DNA from: Armatimonadota bacterium
Lineage (GTDB): Bacteria > Armatimonadota > Fimbriimonadia > Fimbriimonadales > Fimbriimonadaceae
Reading direction: 5' to 3'
Assembly: GCA_016223145.1 (NCBI GenBank)
Contig: JACRPN010000023.1
Span: forward strand, 1 to 64,000
DNA: 64,000 nucleotides
Numbering within the stretch: position 1 is the stretch's first letter; every line of letters starts with the position of its first letter. Below the pieces are notes generated by a model. It worked only from the letters and a program-made list of their open reading frames with translations. It was not told where the DNA came from and did not search any database. The position numbers and the translations under genes were made by a program. Positions 8,629 through 17,051 of this stretch are shown here, one piece after another.

Positions 8629-9681
8629 CTAAAACACCTCTCGCTCCACCTTCTCAAGCGCCTTCGCTGAGTCGAACACCTTTTTCATCGCCTCTTCCGC
8701 CTTGGAGTCGCCCTCCGAGCGGATCGCCAGGAAGAACCAGACCTCGCTTCCAACCGTAACCGCATAGGAGGTCGCCACCTTCTTCGCGCCCTTCGACTCA
8801 AAGGTCAGCGTCGCGTGGACCACGCTTTGACCTGCAAGCGGCGCCCGATCCACCTTAATCGCCACGTTTCTCACGTCGGGTAGCTTCGATTGACCCTCCG
8901 ATTGCCACTTCAGCGCCTTTTCCAGCAAGGTGTGATCCAGCTTTACGCCCTCGCGAACGGCCATCTGCGTCACCCGAAGGACTAGCCCGTCTTGGCTCCC
9001 GGCAAAGGTGGTCTCGTTGTCAAACCAGTTCGCGTTGTGCATGTTGGTCGGCTCGCCCGCCCCCAGCGGAAACGGAACGATCATTCGAAGGCCAGGCGCA
9101 CCGGTCTGGAACCGGTACCACCCCGAGGCCAAGTCCATGAACTTCCGGCTCGAGACGATCCGCTGGGCGGTGTCGAGGTCCTTTTCCTCAAATGTGTAGC
9201 GCGCCATGCACCCCCACTCGCCATCCCAACCAGCCCAGTAGCCATAGCCCACCTTTTTGGGAGGCATGCCGCTGTCGGAGATGGCGATCATCAGGTCCAC
9301 CACCTGCGCCCCACCCTCCATGGAGTTCGCCTTGCTCATGTTGTTCTCGTTCAGCATCGAGCCATAGATGCTTTTGGAGAGCGCCTCGGCGCTTGCGAGC
9401 GCGCGGAACGGGTCGAAGTAGCCACCGGTCGCCTTGGGAAACACCTGCAGCACCATCTCGAACGACCCGAACTTCAGCTTCCAGGACTTGGCGTCCTGGT
9501 TGCGGGTGTAAACGCTCAGCCCTGCGTCATCCTCGGCTTGAACCATCGGGAAGGGCACCTCCATGCTCAAAGGGGACGTCCCCACGCGCATACGCTCCCA
9601 TTTGGGCTCCTTGGGAGGCTCTTGGGGCTGCTGCAACCCGGCAAAGAGGGCGACGGCGAGGGGTAGGGCCGCTAGGATCAT
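8629..9681 (-). CDS. Secreted two-domain protein of unknown function
   Basis: 350 residues. The signal peptide is MILAALPLAVALFAG. The mature part appears to hold two copies of one domain of about 150 residues. Each begins with a phrase of the type MxVPFP (MEVPFPM near 40; MIVPFPL near 202), continues with a beta strand and a helix, and ends with a phrase like RIVSSRKF or KVFDSAKA. The internal duplication resembles the PsbP/Mog1-like fold seen in many exported proteins, which is my inference. No catalytic residues are visible. It is co-directional with the lipoprotein gene just upstream. Confidence 0.75.
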   Translation of the reverse strand: MILAALPLAVALFAGLQQPQEPPKEPKWERMRVGTSPLSMEVPFPMVQAEDDAGLSVYTRNQDAKSWKLKFGSFEMVLQVFPKATGGYFDPFRALASAEALSKSIYGSMLNENNMSKANSMEGGAQVVDLMIAISDSGMPPKKVGYGYWAGWDGEWGCMARYTFEEKDLDTAQRIVSSRKFMDLASGWYRFQTGAPGLRMIVPFPLGAGEPTNMHNANWFDNETTFAGSQDGLVLRVTQMAVREGVKLDHTLLEKALKWQSEGQSKLPDVRNVAIKVDRAPLAGQSVVHATLTFESKGAKKVATSYAVTVGSEVWFFLAIRSEGDSKAEEAMKKVFDSAKALEKVEREVF

Positions 9682-9707
9682 GGCGTCTATGGGTTTAGAC
9701 GCAGCAC

Positions 9708-10592
9708 CTAGGGGATTCGAACAGTAACTTGTGCATCGCGGGCCACATAGGCTGTGACCCCAGTGCCCACCTGCGCGTGGATGGTATGGCCTCGGAAGGC
9801 GCCCTTTAGCCCCTGTTCGATCGATCCCGCCAATTCACCAAGCTCCTTGAGGGCGTTCAGCGCAAGGGCGATGTCGCCGGTGGAAAGGGCGGTTATCGAT
9901 CCGCTACGGGCCGAAGCCAAGAGCTTTCCAAGGTCGTCGAGACTGGACTTACCGTCTTCCGAAAGGTATTTCTTGGCGCTCTTGAGGTCGGTCGCATCCA
10001 GCAGCTGCCTAAGGGCCCTCTCGGTCTCGGCGCCGCCGCGAAGATTCTCCGCGTTTCCAGCCGAGAGAAACTGCTCCAGCGCTTGGTTCAGGTCCTCGAC
10101 CGTTGCCCGTTGTGTACCATCGACAAGGTTCTTGACTTCGGCCTCCAGCCGCCCGGGGACGGAGTTCTCGCTCGTGAAGCGGAAGACCTCGTCGCCTTCC
10201 GACTTGGGTGCGGCCGTGATGGCAATCGCGTTTTGGCCCTCGGGCTTGATCGTGAAGAACCGAACGGCAAGCCGCGCGGGCCGGTTCATCGCTGCCGAAA
10301 GCATGCCTTCGCTTCGCGACTCGGCCACTTCGCCTTCGGCCAGAGTCCCCCTCGGCACGAGCACTCTGCCTTGGGAGTCCTTGATGTCTTCCGAAACGAC
10401 GAGCGCGACCTTCGCACCCACGTCGGCCGTTCCCGCGCGAAGGTCGGTCAACAGCACCAGCGGCACCTTGGTGCCGGCGGAAAGGGTGGCCTGGACCTGC
10501 TTGTCGGGAGGATTGATGACCGTCTGGCCGGAGCACCCCGCCACGGCAAATAGGACGGAAGCGATCACAGGAATAGCGAGAAATGCCTTCAT
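9708..10592 (-). CDS. Lipoprotein of unknown function
   Basis: 294 residues. A lipoprotein signal ends in the lipobox AVAGC (Cys20). Residues about 38-120 (GTKVPLVLLTDLRAGTADVGAKVAL ... VLVPRGTLAEGEV) resemble the beta-rich TrbI/VirB10-like or FlgA-like phrase found in exported proteins that tune surface properties. The C-terminal half is predicted helical (ERALRQLLDATDLKSAKKYL). The function is unknown. The gene is followed within 30 bases by another secreted-protein gene on the same strand. Confidence 0.75.
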   Translation of the reverse strand: MKAFLAIPVIASVLFAVAGCSGQTVINPPDKQVQATLSAGTKVPLVLLTDLRAGTADVGAKVALVVSEDIKDSQGRVLVPRGTLAEGEVAESRSEGMLSAAMNRPARLAVRFFTIKPEGQNAIAITAAPKSEGDEVFRFTSENSVPGRLEAEVKNLVDGTQRATVEDLNQALEQFLSAGNAENLRGGAETERALRQLLDATDLKSAKKYLSEDGKSSLDDLGKLLASARSGSITALSTGDIALALNALKELGELAGSIEQGLKGAFRGHTIHAQVGTGVTAYVARDAQVTVRIP

Positions 10593-10641
10593 GGCTTATT
10601 AGGGAAACGTGTTGGAGAGGTTTGGAGTTTCAACTGTGCGT

Positions 10642-10683
10642 GGGGCGAAAGGCGAAGAGCGAAAAGCGAAGGAAGGAGGGCGG
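10642..10683. repeat. Heptamer array RRRGCGA
   Basis: Six consecutive units of exactly seven bases: GGGGCGA, AAGGCGA, AGAGCGA, AAAGCGA, AGGAAGG, AGGGCGG. The same unit recurs at 39111-39152 and 49472-49569, and on the other strand at 19638-19672. Confidence 0.75.
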
Positions 10684-11009
10684 GCTTCAGCGCGCCTTGT
10701 GCGCAGGGCATTCATGCCCAAGCCGCATCGAGGAATTGCCTGCTCCTAATGATGCTCGAGAGACGCTGCACTCTTGCGCGACAACCAGGACCCGCGCGGA
10801 GTGAAAGGCAAAGGAGTGCGCCGATCTTCGGCGCACCATGGAGCGCAGGCATCCTTGCCTGGCCCTGGAGGGCGAGTCTCCGTCCGAGCCGGCCGAGGGG
10901 GGGTGGCTCCGGCATGACCGGCGACCCCGTTGGCGCACTTTGGCAGTCTTGCCCGTTGGCTCCTTCACGTGGAATCCCCTGGAGTGATTGCCCTCAGCCT
11001 TTCCGGAGT

Positions 11010-11060
11010 CTCCCACCCCAACCCCTCCCTCAGTTTAGCTTCGCAAAACCAAGGGAGGGG
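11010..11060. repeat. Interspersed near-palindrome (CCCTCAGTTT...AAAACCAAGGGAGGG family)
   Basis: 51 bases that match 49687-49738 with about two differences. The arms CCCCTCCCT and AGGGAGGGG surround CAGTTTAGCTTCGCAAAACC. Further copies lie at 39159-39221 and 46019-46100 on the other strand. Confidence 0.8.
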
Positions 11061-11065
11061 CAATA

Positions 11066-13780
11066 CTACCGCCCCACATCGGCCCTGAGCGCCAACGCTC
11101 GTACCAGCGGGTTCGGATCCTCCCGAAGCTTCAGAAACGCTACTCGGAACTCCGCCGGGCACCGGCCGTCCAGCGCCAAGAGCGCCTGCGCCCGAACCCC
11201 CGCACGGGGGTCCTCCAACCTCATTCCCACGAACGTCAGTGCCTCTGGCGTACCTATCAACCCGAGCATCTCGATCCCCGTTCGGGCTCTGACCTCCTCA
11301 GGGTCCTCCGCCAGCGACCTCGCCGTGATCACCGACTGCTCTGGCAGCTTAGCCATCACAGCCATCGCCGCCTTTCGCATCGGGAGTGAGAGGTCGAAGA
11401 GGAATGCAGAAGCAGTTCCAAGCGCGCTTGGATCGCCGATCTGCCCAAGCGACACCATCGCCGCCAAAGCCGTCAAGCGGTCCTTCGACGTAGTGAGCAG
11501 CATCAGATCGTTGCAGAGTTCCTTGCCACCAAGCAGGCCCGAAGCTCGCGAAGCCAGCCGGGCTGTTTCTGGGTTCTGCAGCGCTTTGGGTAGGTAAGCC
11601 GCGGCCTCCTTGATGGTGCCATCAATGCAGGCGCCAAGTGCGGGAATGACCACCGCCCTCTCCCCGGCCCCCACCTTTTCCGCGAGGACCGCGCGCCCTT
11701 CGGGCCCAATGCCATTGGCAATCAGCGCATACGCGCTCTGCTCCAAACGGCTTGCGTTGGCGAGCTTGTTGTCCGCGATCCAGCGCATCGCCGGGACACC
11801 GATCTCGATGAGGGAATCTACGGCTTCGGCGGCGTCTTGCTGCGCGGTGCCCACGGCCCATTGCGTGGCTCGCCGATACAGTTCGGCGAGCGCCTCCATC
11901 GAGGGCATCGGCTTGGACCCGGGTATTGGCTTCGGCCTTTGAGCGGGAGGAATAGCCGTCTCGGTTCCGGCAAGGCTCGACTCTTGGTCGAGTGCGACGG
12001 CCCATTGAGTTGAAACCCGCCCCGCCCCATCCGCCAGACCGTCCATGAACTTGTCCGGCCCGTTCATATCGACAAACACGCCGAGCGACCCGGTCCCCCT
12101 CGCGGGGTTTCCGGTGGCAGGTGGCCCGATGTACCGGTCCTGGCCCGCCCCGTCGATAAAGACCCCCAAGCCGTTCGCGTTTCCCGTTCCGGGGCTGGCA
12201 TCCCTTGAAGCATATAGATCGTCGCCTGCTCGGTCCAGAAAGAACGCCACCCCGTAGTCATGCCCGATGGCGTGGCAGGCGCCCCAGGTCACCGCGTAGC
12301 TGTCGTCGCCCGCGAGGTCGAACAGGAACGCTCCGCAGAGGTGCATCGCGCTGGCCTGCGAATAGTGGTAGGCGCGGTAGGTGTCGTGGCCCTTGGCGTC
12401 GAAGAGGCTGCCGAGACCAAACCAGTAGCTCGCCGCCTGGCAGTAGGTCTCGCCGATGTAGGCGTCATCACCCGAGAGATCGGTCAACAACCCGACCCCT
12501 CCGCTCAAGCCGCCCGTGTCCTCGCGGTAGCCGGTGCCGAAGCCTTGGGCATTGGAGTAGTGGATGTCGGCGAAGAGCGGCGAGTTGAGAATCACGCCGC
12601 CGGCCCGATAGGTGTCGTCACCGGCGAGATCGATTAGCCAGCCGACCCCTTGGGTACTCGCTGCTCCCTGAGCGTTCATCGCGGCTTGATAGTGGTCTAT
12701 GCCTGCCGTGTCCACACACACACCGATTCCGAATTGGGCGTAGCCCTGGCCCATCGACTGGCACGCATAGAAATCGTCGCCGCCCTCCTTGAGGAACACC
12801 CCGACCCCCGCGAGCCCTGCGCCGAAGCACAGCGACTTGCCTCGGAAGACGTCTTTGCCGCCGAAGTCCATGGCGATGCCGATGCCGGTAACCCCCGCGC
12901 CGATACTTAGGTCTGGCACGTCGTACACATCGTCTCCACCAAGATCGAGCAGCACTGAGGCGTATCCTGGGCCGGCGCCGTAGCGCCCCGTGTAGCGGTC
13001 GTTACCGCCGAGGTCCACCGCAAGCTGCGCGGCCCTGCCCGAGTGCTCGTTGGATTCAACGCCGGAGAACTCCACGGGCACGTTGCCGGCCACAAACTCG
13101 ATCTGCCCGCGAAACGTCCTTCGCTTGGCGATGTCGGCGAGCGCCTTGGCGGGTCCGGAAATGTCGAACGCCAGCCGCTGCGCCGCCATTCGGATCCTCG
13201 AGAGATCCACTTTCGCTAGCAGCTCTAGCAGTTTGGCCTGATCGGCGGTTTTGACTTTGGAGAACTCCACCTCGAACTCAGGCGTAGCAAATCTCGGAAG
13301 ACCCTCGAGCAGCGCTCGCTTCTCCTCACCCGTTAGTTTGCCTAGTGATGCTTTCGTCTCCGAGCTGGCCCGATAGACTGCGGCCACGAGCCCGCGCATC
13401 GCCTCGTGGAACGCCTCCGGGATCGCCAACGGTATCTTGATGTCCGGCAATCCCGCCGCGCTCGAAGCGTCTCCGGCGGTGTCGGCAAGCAGCTCTGTCC
13501 GGCAGAGACTCAGCAAATCGAACACACTTCGGCCAGCCCGAGCGTGGATCCCCGTCAGCTTGCTTGCCGCTTCGACGGGCTTGTCCAGGCAAAGGTCGGT
13601 GATCGGCAGCCGATAGGCGTCTGAGAACGCCTTTCGCTCCCACTCCAGGTCGGAGAGCTTCATGTTGCCGAGGAAGAGCGTGTCCGCCAGAGCTTTGGTT
13701 TCCGATTGCAAAATCTGGGACAACGCCAACCCGGCGCAGGCGGCCAGCATCAGTGAGAGCAGCGCTTTCGCGAACTTCAA
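11066..13780 (-). CDS. Large exported protein with G-D-D-x-Y repeats and C-terminal HEAT-like repeats
   Basis: 904 residues if translation starts at TTG 13780. I chose this start because GAGGAG lies seven bases upstream and the peptide then begins as a clean signal (KFAKALLSLMLAACAGLALSQ). The frame also has an ATG at 13801. Residues about 260-600 contain roughly ten units of 30-40 residues, each with a core such as LGGDDVYD, DLAGDDTYR, DLSGDDAYI or DRAGDDLYA preceded by a hydrophobic G-V-G-V-F strand. This suggests a parallel beta-solenoid with acidic turns that could bind calcium. The last 300 residues form helical HEAT-like repeats (DPSALGTASAFLFDLSLPMRKAAMAVM). I know no named family. It lies four bases after the purF stop, so the two are probably co-transcribed. 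Confidence 0.85.
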   Translation of the reverse strand: MKFAKALLSLMLAACAGLALSQILQSETKALADTLFLGNMKLSDLEWERKAFSDAYRLPITDLCLDKPVEAASKLTGIHARAGRSVFDLLSLCRTELLADTAGDASSAAGLPDIKIPLAIPEAFHEAMRGLVAAVYRASSETKASLGKLTGEEKRALLEGLPRFATPEFEVEFSKVKTADQAKLLELLAKVDLSRIRMAAQRLAFDISGPAKALADIAKRRTFRGQIEFVAGNVPVEFSGVESNEHSGRAAQLAVDLGGNDRYTGRYGAGPGYASVLLDLGGDDVYDVPDLSIGAGVTGIGIAMDFGGKDVFRGKSLCFGAGLAGVGVFLKEGGDDFYACQSMGQGYAQFGIGVCVDTAGIDHYQAAMNAQGAASTQGVGWLIDLAGDDTYRAGGVILNSPLFADIHYSNAQGFGTGYREDTGGLSGGVGLLTDLSGDDAYIGETYCQAASYWFGLGSLFDAKGHDTYRAYHYSQASAMHLCGAFLFDLAGDDSYAVTWGACHAIGHDYGVAFFLDRAGDDLYASRDASPGTGNANGLGVFIDGAGQDRYIGPPATGNPARGTGSLGVFVDMNGPDKFMDGLADGAGRVSTQWAVALDQESSLAGTETAIPPAQRPKPIPGSKPMPSMEALAELYRRATQWAVGTAQQDAAEAVDSLIEIGVPAMRWIADNKLANASRLEQSAYALIANGIGPEGRAVLAEKVGAGERAVVIPALGACIDGTIKEAAAYLPKALQNPETARLASRASGLLGGKELCNDLMLLTTSKDRLTALAAMVSLGQIGDPSALGTASAFLFDLSLPMRKAAMAVMAKLPEQSVITARSLAEDPEEVRARTGIEMLGLIGTPEALTFVGMRLEDPRAGVRAQALLALDGRCPAEFRVAFLKLREDPNPLVRALALRADVGR

Positions 13781-13784
13781 AGGA

Positions 13785-15260
13785 TCACTCCTCGTCCACA
13801 TCGAGCAGCCTGCCCTGGCCCCGGGTGACGGCGGCAAGCTGCCCCACGTCGGGCGGCTGCTCGAAGGCGAACTTCTTTACATCCTGGGGTACTTCGATCG
13901 GATAATCGCCGTTGAAGCACGCCAAACAAAAGTGGTCGGCGCTCTTGCCGACCGACTCGACCGCTCCCGCAATGGATAGGTATCCTAGCGTATCGGCGCC
14001 GAGCTTCTGGCGGATCTCCTCGATGGTCCATTTTGCCGCGGCGAGTTCCCCGCGCGAGGCCATGTCAATGCCATAGAAGCAGGGGTGCTTGATCGGTGGC
14101 GCCGTGATCCGCACGTGCACCTCCTTGGCGCCCGCATCGCGCATGAGCTTGACGATCTGTGTGGTGGTGGTCGCCCGCACAATCGAATCGTCCACCAGCA
14201 CCACGCGCTGCCCCGCGATATGCTCGACGAGCGGCGTCAGCTTCATCCTCACGCCGATCTCGCGCATCTGCTGGTTGGGCTGGATGAAGGTCCGGTGGAT
14301 GTAGCGGCTCTTGGTCATCCCTTCGCGAAACGGGATGCCGCTCACCCGGCTGTAGCCTAGCGCCGCAGGGATGCCGCTATCGGGCACGGGCACAACGATG
14401 TCGGCCTCCACGGGGTGCTCTCGGGCCAGGGCTTCACCCATCCGCTCGCGCGCCGAGTAGAGCAGCGTGCCGTACATTTGACTATCTGGGCGCGCGAAGT
14501 AAATGAACTCGAAGAGGCACATGGCGGGGCGCATTCCGGGGCGTCCCTGCGCGTAGCGCAAGCCATCTTTGTCAATGATCGCCATTTCACCCGGTTCAAG
14601 CTCCCGCTCTGGGACGCCGACCACGGGGCCGAAGGCGCAGGTCTCGCTGGCCAGCAGCCACCCATCCCCAACTCGTCCCGCCACCAACGGGCGCACGCCC
14701 CAGGGGTCGCGAAAGCCGATGACCATCGTTGGGGTGAGTACGGTCACGCTGTAGGCGCCCCGAATGCGGGCCATCGTGGCAGACACCGCGTTCTCCGGTC
14801 CAAGGTGCATATTCCGGACCAGTAATCGGGCGATAACCTCGCTGTCGCTCGTGGTATCGAAGACCTCGCCCTCGGCTTCCATCTCGGTGCGCAGCTTGAG
14901 AGCGTTGATCAGATTTCCGTTGTGCGCAACGGCGATGTCGCCGACGAGGCTCTCGCAAAAGATGGGCTGGGCGTTTCGCAACACGCTGGATCCCGAGGTG
15001 CTGTAGCGCGTGTGGCCTACCGCCATCTGGCCCTTGAGGGTCTGCAGCACTTCTTCGTTGAACACGTGCCCGACGAGGCCCATGTCGCGGTGCATCCGCA
15101 CCTTGTCGCCGTCGCTGACGGCGATCCCCGCGGATTCCTGGCCCCGGTGCTGGAGGGCGAATAGCGCGAAGAAGGCGGTGCGGGCGGCCTCTTGGTTGGG
15201 CGTGAAAAGTCCAATGACGCCGCACTCTTCCTTCGGCCGGTCCAGGTGGTGGTGCTCCAC
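13785..15260 (-). CDS. purF: Amidophosphoribosyltransferase
   Basis: 491 residues from GTG 15260. First committed step of purine synthesis: PRPP plus glutamine gives phosphoribosylamine. The glutaminase nucleophile is Cys13 in KEECGVIGLF, behind a 12-residue propeptide as in the Bacillus-type enzyme. Four cysteines in the expected places (AMCLFEF, HPCFYG, FCLACFNGDYP) indicate the [4Fe-4S] form. The PRPP-binding loop reads VVLVDDSIVRATT. The open frame extends upstream to 15389, but that segment is low-complexity and encoded partly by a heptamer array, so it is excluded. The oversized exported protein follows directly. Confidence 0.95.
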   Translation of the reverse strand: MEHHHLDRPKEECGVIGLFTPNQEAARTAFFALFALQHRGQESAGIAVSDGDKVRMHRDMGLVGHVFNEEVLQTLKGQMAVGHTRYSTSGSSVLRNAQPIFCESLVGDIAVAHNGNLINALKLRTEMEAEGEVFDTTSDSEVIARLLVRNMHLGPENAVSATMARIRGAYSVTVLTPTMVIGFRDPWGVRPLVAGRVGDGWLLASETCAFGPVVGVPERELEPGEMAIIDKDGLRYAQGRPGMRPAMCLFEFIYFARPDSQMYGTLLYSARERMGEALAREHPVEADIVVPVPDSGIPAALGYSRVSGIPFREGMTKSRYIHRTFIQPNQQMREIGVRMKLTPLVEHIAGQRVVLVDDSIVRATTTTQIVKLMRDAGAKEVHVRITAPPIKHPCFYGIDMASRGELAAAKWTIEEIRQKLGADTLGYLSIAGAVESVGKSADHFCLACFNGDYPIEVPQDVKKFAFEQPPDVGQLAAVTRGQGRLLDVDEE

Positions 15261-15298
15261 TGTCGGAGGGTACCCGGGCGGGCGGCAGAGGATGAAGA

Positions 15299-15333
15299 GT
15301 GTGGGCCTTGAGGTGTGGGGTTTGGGGTGAGAG
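15299..15333. repeat. Heptamer array GTGTGGG
   Basis: Five units in exact seven-base register: GTGTGGG, CCTTGAG, GTGTGGG, GTTTGGG, GTGAGAG. Confidence 0.55.
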
Positions 15334-15465
15334 GAATGCGGATGCCAGCTGACGAGTGGGGATATCACGTTCGATGAGACCTCCGTCAATCATCGTTCTT
15401 CGAGTGCCCGTAGGGGAATGATGGAGATCGAACGCCCAAAGACGGCAGGGGAGACGGGCGCGAGG

Positions 15466-15496
15466 ATGAGCGATATAGCGCCGATCTATCGCTCAT
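15466..15496. promoter_or_regulatory. Inverted repeat in purF-ispH intergenic region
   Basis: ATGAGCGATA (15466-15475) and its exact complement TATCGCTCAT (15487-15496) flank 11 bases. Its place between divergent genes suits an operator, but it could equally be an RNA hairpin. Confidence 0.4.
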
Positions 15497-15654
15497 GGTG
15501 TGGAACTGGCAGACCTCGGAGCGTTGAGAAGAACAGGGACGGGAAAGGGGACCAGATATTGGCTGCCCCTGTAGCCATGGGCACGCCTCCCGTCGGGCTC
15601 TTGTACATTCTGTTCCCCACAATGCTCCGCCCCATCCTCACGTAGAATAACCCC

Positions 15655-16776
15655 GTGGACCGGATCCTGCTTGCTGCACCCCGAGGCTTTTGCGCTGGAG
15701 TGGCCTATGCCATCGAGGTGGTCGACCTGGCGCTCAAAATCCACGGCCCCCCCATTTACGTTCGCCATGCCATCGTACACAACGAGTGGGTGGTTCGTAG
15801 CTTTGAAGATCGCGGCGTCGTATTCGTCGAGGACGTAGATGACGTCCCGACAGGCATGCCCGCTGTTTTCAGTGCTCACGGCGTGAGTCCGGCTGTCCGG
15901 GAGCAAGCCAAAAATCGGGGCCTGTTGGTCATCGACGCGACTTGCCCGCTGGTCACCAAGGTTCACAACGAGGCCAAGCGCTACGCCGACAAAGGTTACT
16001 TCATGATCTACATCGGCCACGCGGGACACGTGGAGGCTGAAGGCACCATGGGCGAGGCGCCTGGGCGTATGGTACTGGTGGATAGTCCCGAAGACGCCGA
16101 GAAGCTCGACTTGCCCTATCACGAGAAGCTGGCGGTGCTCACGCAGACGACCCTGAGCGTCGACGAGGTCCAGCGCACGCTCGATGTGCTCAAACGGCGC
16201 TTCCCGCATCTGGAAACCCCCGCGAAGGAGGACATCTGCTATGCGACCACCAACCGACAGGCCGCGGTCCGCGAACTTGCGAAGCACTGCCAATTGGTGC
16301 TTGTAGTCGGAAGTCAAACCTCGTCGAACTCCAACCGACTTCGAGAAGTCGCTGAGTCCCTGGGGGCGGAAGCCCACCTGATCATGTCGCCCTCAGACAT
16401 CCGGCCGCAATGGCGGACGAACTACCCGGTCGTGGGAATCTCCTCGGGCGCAAGCACCCCGGAGCATCTGGTGGAAGATGTGATCGGCGAGCTGATCAGG
16501 GAGCCAGGGACGGAGGGACAAGGAGGAGGTCTGCGGTCTGAGGTCCGAGGTCAGGAAGAAGAGAGACCAAGGGACGGAGGGACGGAGGGACAAGGAGGCA
16601 CTGCCTTAGCCTCGCCCCTTTGGGGAGGGGCCGGTGAGCGTAGCGAACCGGGTGAGGGGGAAGCGGGTCCACGCACAACCCCAACACGGCCCACCGTCGA
16701 GATTCTCGAAACCGTTCGCGAGGACGTCCGGTTCTTGCCGCCTAGAGAGTTGATTCAGTTGGCGCAAAAGACCTAA
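15655..16776 (+). CDS. ispH: 4-hydroxy-3-methylbut-2-enyl diphosphate reductase with repeat-derived insert
   Basis: 373 residues from GTG 15655; the family is usually about 310. Last step of the MEP pathway, making IPP and DMAPP. Iron-sulphur cysteines are Cys13 (RGFCAGV), Cys97 (DATCPLV) and Cys195 (DICYATTNRQ). The catalytic TQTTLS and the SSNSNRL phosphate-binding motif are present. Between IGELIRE (279-283) and RPTVEILETV (345 on), an insert of about 62 Gly/Glu/Arg-rich residues is encoded by three repeat types: octamers NRAGGGAC, heptamers RGGTCYG, and one copy of the AGCGTAGCGAACCG family. The insert sits just before the last conserved strand (EDVRFLPPRE), so the enzyme probably still folds. 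Confidence 0.93.
   Translation: MDRILLAAPRGFCAGVAYAIEVVDLALKIHGPPIYVRHAIVHNEWVVRSFEDRGVVFVEDVDDVPTGMPAVFSAHGVSPAVREQAKNRGLLVIDATCPLVTKVHNEAKRYADKGYFMIYIGHAGHVEAEGTMGEAPGRMVLVDSPEDAEKLDLPYHEKLAVLTQTTLSVDEVQRTLDVLKRRFPHLETPAKEDICYATTNRQAAVRELAKHCQLVLVVGSQTSSNSNRLREVAESLGAEAHLIMSPSDIRPQWRTNYPVVGISSGASTPEHLVEDVIGELIREPGTEGQGGGLRSEVRGQEEERPRDGGTEGQGGTALASPLWGGAGERSEPGEGEAGPRTTPTRPTVEILETVREDVRFLPPRELIQLAQKT
16504..16660. repeat. Composite repeat block inside ispH
   Basis: Octamers at 16504-16527 and 16568-16599 (units such as GGAGGGAC, CAAGGGAC), four heptamers at 16527-16554 (AGGTCTG, CGGTCTG, AGGTCCG, AGGTCAG), and an interspersed-family copy at 16611-16660. All of it is translated in the ispH frame without a stop. 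Confidence 0.85.
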
Positions 16777-16813
16777 CAGAGTTCGCTTGGAAATCCGGGG
16801 ACAGGGGGCCATA

Positions 16814-17051
16814 ATGGACACTATGGAGAAGCTGTTCGACATAGAGCTTTACCCCTGAGAAGATGGTTGGTGGGTAGTCGAATGCCCGTCTCTCCCTGGA
16901 TGCGTAAGTCAGGGAAAGACTGAAGAGGAAGCGCTGGAGAATATCAAGGATGCCATCGCGCTCTGTCTGCAAACCCGAAGAGAAATGGGCCTTCCTGAGA
17001 CGGTCAGCCGGCATCACCGTCGATGAGTTCGCGGCAAACCTGGACGCCTAG
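16814..17051 (+). pseudogene. Degenerate hicB-like antitoxin gene
   Basis: From ATG 16814 the translation reads KLFDIELYP, a TGA stop at 16856-16858, then EDGWWVVECPSLPGCVSQGK and TEEEALENIKDAIALCL. This is the compact HicB/UPF0150 fold (strand, strand, helix) that partners HicA mRNA interferases. The frame then runs into a stop, while the expected C-terminus (ITVDEFAANLDA) continues in the next frame to the TAG at 17051. One nonsense change plus one frameshift indicates a dead gene. No hicA is next to it. The alternative of recoding at TGA is unlikely because of the second lesion. Confidence 0.7.

Larger units (their letters stand above)
10593..11065. other. Gene-free, repeat-rich gap
   Basis: No gene is supported here. 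From left to right it holds a heptamer array (10642-10683), a hairpin TGCGCCGATCTTCGGCGCA near 10817-10835 within a degraded imperfect repeat, and a copy of the near-palindromic repeat (11010-11060). Confidence 0.7.
15261..15654. other. Gap between divergent purF and ispH
   Basis: No gene is seen. It contains a heptamer array (15299-15333) and a 10-bp inverted repeat (15466-15496). Promoters for purF and ispH must lie here, but I cannot identify the boxes. Confidence 0.5.

Noticed and set aside
15261-15389. N-terminal extension of PurF
   Set aside because: The nucleophile cysteine must become N-terminal after a short propeptide; the upstream part is low-complexity and overlaps a heptamer array.
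16856-16858. Selenocysteine or other recoding at the TGA in the hicB-like gene
   Set aside because: No SECIS-like hairpin was recognised, HicB has no known Sec, and a second frameshift lies downstream.
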